Assembly: GCA_045807725.1 (NCBI GenBank)
Contig: JBJMGV010000115.1
Location: 1 to 64,000, forward strand
DNA length: 64,000 bases
Direction: 5' to 3'
Source: DATENM01 sp045807725
Lineage (GTDB): Bacteria; Acidobacteriota; Blastocatellia; UBA7656
Each line of letters starts with the position of its first letter. The stretch's first letter is position 1. The notes below the pieces were generated by a model. The model did not search any database. It had not been told where the DNA came from and saw nothing but the letters and a program-made list of their open reading frames with translations. Shown here one piece after another: positions 59,827-64,000 of the stretch. Both the position numbers and the translations under genes were made by a program.

Positions 59827-61047
59827 CTATTGTTCGGGTTTGCTTTGTTGCAGCAACAGGTAGTTTCCCTTCACCACCACTTTGTCGCCCGCCTTTAGCC
59901 CGTCACGAATTTCAACCCGGTCGTTGCTCTGTATCCCGGCGCTGACGACGCGCTTCTCGTAGCCGCTGCCGCTGGCGACGAAGACCACCTTTTGCCCGCC
60001 ATCATCGAGCAAAGCCGATTGAGGAATTGAAATGGCGCTGCGATTCACGTCTGTAACGATCTCCACATTGGCAAACATCTCCGGCTTGAGTGTGCCGCCC
60101 CGGTTTGGCACCTCTGTGCGAACCTTGAGGCTGCGGGTTTCTGGATCGACCACACTCGAAACCAGGATGACCCGGCCTAAGAAGGTCACGCCGGGAAAGG
60201 CAGGGACTGTGACTTTCACCTCCTGGCCAAGCTTGACGCGTTCAAGGTCTTTTTCAAACACATTCGCATCGATCCAGACGCTCGATATATCGATGATCTT
60301 AAAAAGGCTGGCGTCCGTGCCGACGGTCGCGCCGATGGTGGCGTTGCGTTCGACGACAATGCCGGCGATTGGCGAGGTCAGCGAAAAGACGGCGGTAAAG
60401 TCTGTCCTGGTTGTGAGCGCGTTGATATCCGACTCCTTCAAGCCGAGGATGAGCAGGCGGCGGCGAGCGGCTGCCAGCGCCGCTTTCGTCGATGCGATAG
60501 TATTTGCTGCCGATGCCTTTGCCACTTCAAGATCGTGCTCGGCAGCCTGAAGATTTTTTCCCGCCGTGATGGTCTTCTCGAAGAGCATCTTGGTGCGGTC
60601 GTAGGTGCTCTGGGCGAGCTTGATCTCGGCTTCCGAGGTGCGGCGCGCATTCTCATATTCGGCGAGCGCCTTGAGATAATCCGATTCGGCTTCGTCTATG
60701 TCTGATGATTCCAGGTCGGCCAGCTTCTGTCCCTTGCTGACGACGCTGCCCTGACCGGCGTAAAGGCGAACGAGCCGGCCTTCATGAACAGGGCCGATGT
60801 TTGCCATGCGGTCCTCGGAGACGAGTATCTTCCCCGTCGCAACTATCGCCCCGGCGATGGGCTGTGGCACTACCGTTTCGGTCTCTATGGCATGGCTTGC
60901 GGCAGACTCCGAGGTGGTTGCGGCGGCCTGCCCGCTGGCTGGGCTTGCGGGAGCATCCGTAGTCTTCTTGCAGCCGCTACACACCACCGTGAAAAGCGCC
61001 GCGAGCAAGAAGGCGCGCAGGTTGCGTCGAAAAAACATATCGGACAT
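59827..61047 (-). CDS. Efflux RND periplasmic adaptor, CusB/CzcB-like
   Basis: The 406-residue membrane fusion protein bridges pump and outer-membrane channel. The N-terminus (RAFLLAALFTVVCSGCKK) looks like a lipoprotein signal with an imperfect lipobox. Barrel-sandwich halves flank a long helical hairpin (residues about 115-200, KALAEYENARRTSEAEIKLA). TSPIAGIVVERNATIGATVG closes the lipoyl domain. An in-frame ATG nine bases later (61038) has better spacing to AAAGG and may be the true start. It follows the TolC-like gene by 16 bp. Confidence 0.93.
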   Translation of the reverse strand: MSDMFFRRNLRAFLLAALFTVVCSGCKKTTDAPASPASGQAAATTSESAASHAIETETVVPQPIAGAIVATGKILVSEDRMANIGPVHEGRLVRLYAGQGSVVSKGQKLADLESSDIDEAESDYLKALAEYENARRTSEAEIKLAQSTYDRTKMLFEKTITAGKNLQAAEHDLEVAKASAANTIASTKAALAAARRRLLILGLKESDINALTTRTDFTAVFSLTSPIAGIVVERNATIGATVGTDASLFKIIDISSVWIDANVFEKDLERVKLGQEVKVTVPAFPGVTFLGRVILVSSVVDPETRSLKVRTEVPNRGGTLKPEMFANVEIVTDVNRSAISIPQSALLDDGGQKVVFVASGSGYEKRVVSAGIQSNDRVEIRDGLKAGDKVVVKGNYLLLQQSKPEQ

Positions 61048-61063
61048 CCTTTCGCATACGCCG

Positions 61064-62503
61064 CTACTTTTGCAGCGGCGTTGCGGTCGCCATTTCAAGA
61101 TCGAGTAGCGACATCTGGTAATCAAAAAGCGCCTGGTAATAACTGGCCAGTGTTTCACGCCGCGTGCGGATCGCATCCAGCAAGTCCAGCGTCGAGCCTT
61201 CACCGGCTTTCAATGAGAATTCGGTGAGCTTCTGAATCTCATCGACTTTCGTCAGCACGCCGGTGCGATAAAGCTCAACTCGCCGCTTCTGAATCTCGAA
61301 GGCCGCCAGCGCCTTATCGACATCGTTGAGCACCTGATTGGCAAGCATCTTCTGATCGTTCTGCGCCTTCTTTTTTTGAATCAGCGCCTTGACGCGCTCG
61401 CCCTGGTTGCGATCAAACACCGGCAGAACAAAGCCGATACCGATGCTATAGGTTTTATCGACCAGCACCTGCTTGATGCCTACGCCGATATTGAGGTCAG
61501 GAATGCGCTGCGCGTCCTGCAAGCGAATGGCTGAATCGGCAGCGAGTTCGCTGATTTGTGCGGCCTTGAGGTCGGGCCGAGCCGCCAGCGATTTATCGCG
61601 CAGCTCGGCAAGCGAGAACTGGTAAGGCTGGTAGTCGAGGGAGCCGGCAACCGCTACATCCATGGCTCGATAATCGCCGCCCAAGGCCAGCCGAAAATCG
61701 CGCACAGCGATTTCGTAATCCCTTTGCGAATTGGCCACGTCGGTGTCGAACTTGAATTTTTCGACTTCGAGCCGACTCAGGTCCAACCCCGAAATCTCGC
61801 CCAGTTGATAAAGCTCGGTCGAATGCTTGATGGTTTCGGCAAAAGTTTTCTGGTTCTCTTGCGCAAGCCCCAGCAGCGATTCGGCCAGCACTGCGGTATA
61901 GAACTTTTTCTTCAGATCGGTGGTCAACTGCCAGATGGTTGTTTGAAACTCTGCGCGGGCCAACTCGGCATTGGCGTTGGCGGTATCGATGCGCTTGCCG
62001 CGCTTGCCGCCAAGCTCAAAGGTCTGCGAGATGCTGTAGGTGATCTCCTGTTCTTTGAAGAACGGGCCGCTGAAATCCAAAGGGAGCTGCTCAAAACCGG
62101 CGCTGAATTCAGGATTCGGGCGAAGCCGCGCCGTCAGCTTTTCTGCGTCCGCCGTTGCGATGTCGTAGCGGCCCGCGACGAGTTGTAAGTTATGTTGCAG
62201 AAAAATCGCCACGGCGTCCGCCAGCGTGACCGATCTATTGGCCGCCGGCACGGGCGGTTGCTGCCGGGAGTGGAGCATCTCGACAATGGTGGCGTTGAGG
62301 CCCTTCAAAGGTGGTTGCGGCGACTTTTCTTGCGCCAGAATGGCAGGAGTCGTGAACGTGACTAAGAGCAGGCTGGCGAGGCACCTCAGGCGGCGACTCT
62401 CTTGTGGATGGCGGCATGAGGCGCTGCCTGATCGATCCAGTAAAACCATAGAATCGCGTCGCTCAACGAAACGGCGCAGAGGATTTTTAGTGCGTCGAGA
62501 CAT
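61064..62503 (-). CDS. TolC family outer-membrane efflux protein, CusC/CzcC-like
   Basis: The 479-residue protein forms the outer-membrane duct of the tripartite pump. It has a basic N-terminus, then a signal segment (CLASLLLVTFTTPAILAQ) and two repeats of the TolC helical hairpin (AVAIFLQHNLQLVAGRYDIA and ELRDKSLAARPDLKAAQIS). The start is uncertain: a methionine at residue 19 would give a shorter n-region. It is the first of the three efflux genes, and a small Cys/His-rich gene precedes it. Confidence 0.92.
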   Translation of the reverse strand: MSRRTKNPLRRFVERRDSMVLLDRSGSASCRHPQESRRLRCLASLLLVTFTTPAILAQEKSPQPPLKGLNATIVEMLHSRQQPPVPAANRSVTLADAVAIFLQHNLQLVAGRYDIATADAEKLTARLRPNPEFSAGFEQLPLDFSGPFFKEQEITYSISQTFELGGKRGKRIDTANANAELARAEFQTTIWQLTTDLKKKFYTAVLAESLLGLAQENQKTFAETIKHSTELYQLGEISGLDLSRLEVEKFKFDTDVANSQRDYEIAVRDFRLALGGDYRAMDVAVAGSLDYQPYQFSLAELRDKSLAARPDLKAAQISELAADSAIRLQDAQRIPDLNIGVGIKQVLVDKTYSIGIGFVLPVFDRNQGERVKALIQKKKAQNDQKMLANQVLNDVDKALAAFEIQKRRVELYRTGVLTKVDEIQKLTEFSLKAGEGSTLDLLDAIRTRRETLASYYQALFDYQMSLLDLEMATATPLQK

Positions 62504-62705
62504 CCGATCACCTTCACCTTCATCGGCTGTTTAAGTGATTGTTAGTTGTGCGAATGAGATCAATCCCGGCAGTCTCAAAGCCGGATCGCACCCCCGAACG
62601 CCTGATCGGCTATCATCGGTAGGAAAGGCACGCCCGCCGCAGGCTGATCATTTTGCATCGGTAATGTTTGGAGCGGGCAGGCAGATGAGCCGTGCCACCG
62701 TCGCT

Positions 62706-63083
62706 TTAGGCGAGAGGCGGTGCGCGATTGGAGAGGATGAGGGACACCCCATTAGAGAGAGGTTCCGAAATGAACGTTTTCGAGCTTACAGGCTTCGGAC
62801 AGATATCGGGAGGTATCGAGATGGGCCGGGTACCGGCAACCAAGTTGCGCTGCAAGCAGCACGACAGGCAGCACGTATCGCTGCTGGTTCCAGATGGTTT
62901 GCCTGGGTCGCTGCTGCGGCTCGCCTCAACGCTACAAGTCGCGAGCCTCGGAACGCGTTGCCCGCTGCCGTGATGGTGGGTGACGGTCACCAGAAAGGAG
63001 TGCGCCACAAGGCATAGCAGCACGACCGCTCTTGCAAACGACCTCGCGTTGCTGGCTCTCGAATAGTTGCCGAGCACTCTCAA
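62706..63083 (-). CDS. Small secreted Cys/His-rich protein at the head of the efflux operon
   Basis: The 125-residue protein has a hydrophobic signal segment (ARAVVLLCLVAHSFLVTVT), then HHHGSG and a TCCLSCCLQRN cluster. These are plausible soft-metal ligands. It is reminiscent of DUF2946-like small exported proteins found with metal efflux genes, but I am not sure of the family. It lies 202 bp upstream of the TolC-like gene on the same strand. No clear ribosome binding site is seen, so the start is uncertain. Confidence 0.55.
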   Translation of the reverse strand: MRVLGNYSRASNARSFARAVVLLCLVAHSFLVTVTHHHGSGQRVPRLATCSVEASRSSDPGKPSGTSSDTCCLSCCLQRNLVAGTRPISIPPDICPKPVSSKTFISEPLSNGVSLILSNRAPPLA

Positions 63084-63273
63084 AAACGGTGTCCTCTTTG
63101 ATTGCAGGATGGAAAATCAATTAAACAGGAAGACGGTTGTGCCGTCAATGAAAGGAAGGTCGGCAAGCTATAGTGCGGAGTTGCGCGGATTCAAAGATCG
63201 GTCAAAATCGCCGAGGCTGGTCCCTGCGGCGCGACCATGATTTACTGACCTGTGATGATGTCCTAATCTGAGA

Positions 63274-63417
63274 GTTCAGACGTTCTACGCCTCGCTGACA
63301 GATGAATTGCTTCCTACGACCAAAGCAGCGCGCACGGCGATGGCCTACAGACGGGATGTTGACTTCCTCTCCGGTTGGATTGCGGCGGCGGAGCAGATAG
63401 TCCAGACGGGCGATTAA
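63274..63417 (+). pseudogene. Tyrosine recombinase N-terminal remnant
   Basis: The frame reads FYASLTDELLPTTKAA, then RTAMAYRRDVDFLSGWI, before a stop. This matches the N-terminal DNA-binding domain of phage-type integrases (TxxAYxRDxxxFxxWC). There is no start codon and no catalytic domain. The rest of the 355-bp gap (63084-63438) shows nothing else. Confidence 0.45.
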
Positions 63418-63438
63418 GTGAAATTCTCTTGCTCGGAA

Positions 63439-64000
63439 CTATCGCCTGGCTAAACTCACCAAAACGGTTCGCGCTTCTTCGACTGTACTGATTGGGGAGT
63501 CGAAATCTACCCTCAGTTTTCGCTTGTCGGCCAACATATCAAACCCTTCACTGTCGATCCCCACCATGCTTATGGCATTCGCCTTGACGCCCTTCAGTAC
63601 GTCGCAATAATGAAACAACGCTTGCTGGTGATCTTGATTCATATGTTCGACTATGCGACTCTCGGCTTCGCGGAATGGGTTCCTGATGAGCATCGCAGCC
63701 GGTTCAATCCAGTAGATTTCTCCAAATCCGCCGATAAAGCGCGCTTGCCGCAAGCCGATGCGATAGAACGAGAAATCATGCGTCTCAAAGTAGGATGCGG
63801 AGGAAGGAAAGTAGCGTAGATAGCGCAGGCGTGCGTCTGTATCGGGCGGCGGGATTGATTTCGCGTCTCCGATCCAGGTCAGGCGGCTGCTTGCCTGGGG
63901 ATCGTCAGCGCCCTGCTCGAAGACCGTGAGCGACACCTTGTTGTTGCGTTTGATATTGCGGGTATGTTGGGCAATGTCACTGATGAGCAGGGTGGGCGAT
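63439..64000 (-). CDS. HugZ-like pyridoxamine 5'-phosphate oxidase family protein (5' end outside window)
   Basis: The frame is open to the right edge and reads SPTLLISDIAQHTRNIKRN then KVSLTVFEQGADDPQ, the split-barrel core of the HugZ/PPOX family. The C-terminal part (ESRIVEHMNQDHQQALFHY) is a DUF2470 domain, as in HugZ-type heme oxygenases. The product either degrades heme or binds flavin; this cannot be decided from the fragment. About 186 C-terminal residues are visible. Confidence 0.85.
   Translation of the reverse strand, partial: SPTLLISDIAQHTRNIKRNNKVSLTVFEQGADDPQASSRLTWIGDAKSIPPPDTDARLRYLRYFPSSASYFETHDFSFYRIGLRQARFIGGFGEIYWIEPAAMLIRNPFREAESRIVEHMNQDHQQALFHYCDVLKGVKANAISMVGIDSEGFDMLADKRKLRVDFDSPISTVEEARTVLVSLARR

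Noticed and set aside
1..64000. tRNA or rRNA genes
   Set aside because: The gaps of useful size were read for tRNA-like arms and conserved rRNA strings and none was convincing; a covariance search would be needed to exclude them fully.

Overview
The window is GC-rich bacterial chromosome, densely coded, with no rRNA or tRNA genes. The rpsK-rpsD-rpoA-rplQ order, zinc-type S4, accB-accC pair, many secreted proteins of environmental type and abundant intergenic hairpin repeats fit an environmental Acidobacteriota genome, possibly class Blastocatellia. This is an inference from gene content and protein style, not from a database search. The left edge cuts rpsK and the right edge cuts a HugZ-like gene.

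Layout. 1-3 kb: end of the ribosomal alpha operon. 3-6 kb: accB, accC, thiE. 6-11 kb: a secreted repeat protein, then aspS, hisS and a gamma-carbonic-anhydrase-like gene on the minus strand. 11-16 kb: a thiol/selenol redox region with a lipoprotein, a TPR-thioredoxin protein, two probable selenoprotein genes, a PerR-like regulator with its operator, AhpC and a small thioredoxin-fold protein. 16-23 kb: an aroD-aroE fusion, cysK and a three-gene two-component operon. 23-28 kb: proC, a DUF885 peptidase and a HipA-like/DUF3037/Uma2 operon. 28-35 kb: oxidoreductase, rlmD, a 500-bp palindrome cluster, aminotransferase and metallophosphatase. 35-40 kb: a five-gene minus-strand cluster (C26 amidohydrolase, Fsr-like MFS, SDR, O-methyltransferase, NamZ-like). 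40-49 kb: sensor kinase, DUF1232, mpl, a secreted beta-propeller-like protein, a dehydrogenase and HU. 49-64 kb is accessory in character: LVIVD/DUF305 secreted proteins, a wrecked type I restriction-modification locus, a heavy-metal RND efflux operon and an integrase scrap.

The main result is at 12.7-14.2 kb. Two adjacent minus-strand genes, each apparently broken by one in-frame TGA, read through perfectly if TGA is selenocysteine. In the peroxiredoxin the TGA sits exactly at the peroxidatic cysteine (TPV-U). In the GrdB-like protein it sits in the redox motif (GG-U-PNVC). Each TGA is followed by a bacterial-SECIS-like hairpin with a G-first tetraloop 16 or 17 nt downstream. The pair is divergent from a PerR-like regulator whose promoter carries a perfect 19-bp palindrome resembling a PerR box, with AhpC beyond it. 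This reads as a peroxide-response locus that uses selenium.

A second signal is the intergenic DNA. At least seven gaps hold imperfect inverted repeats built from short, mostly heptameric tandem units whose sequence differs from gap to gap while the 7-nt period and hairpin layout are shared. A different palindrome cluster lies at 31.5-32.0 kb.
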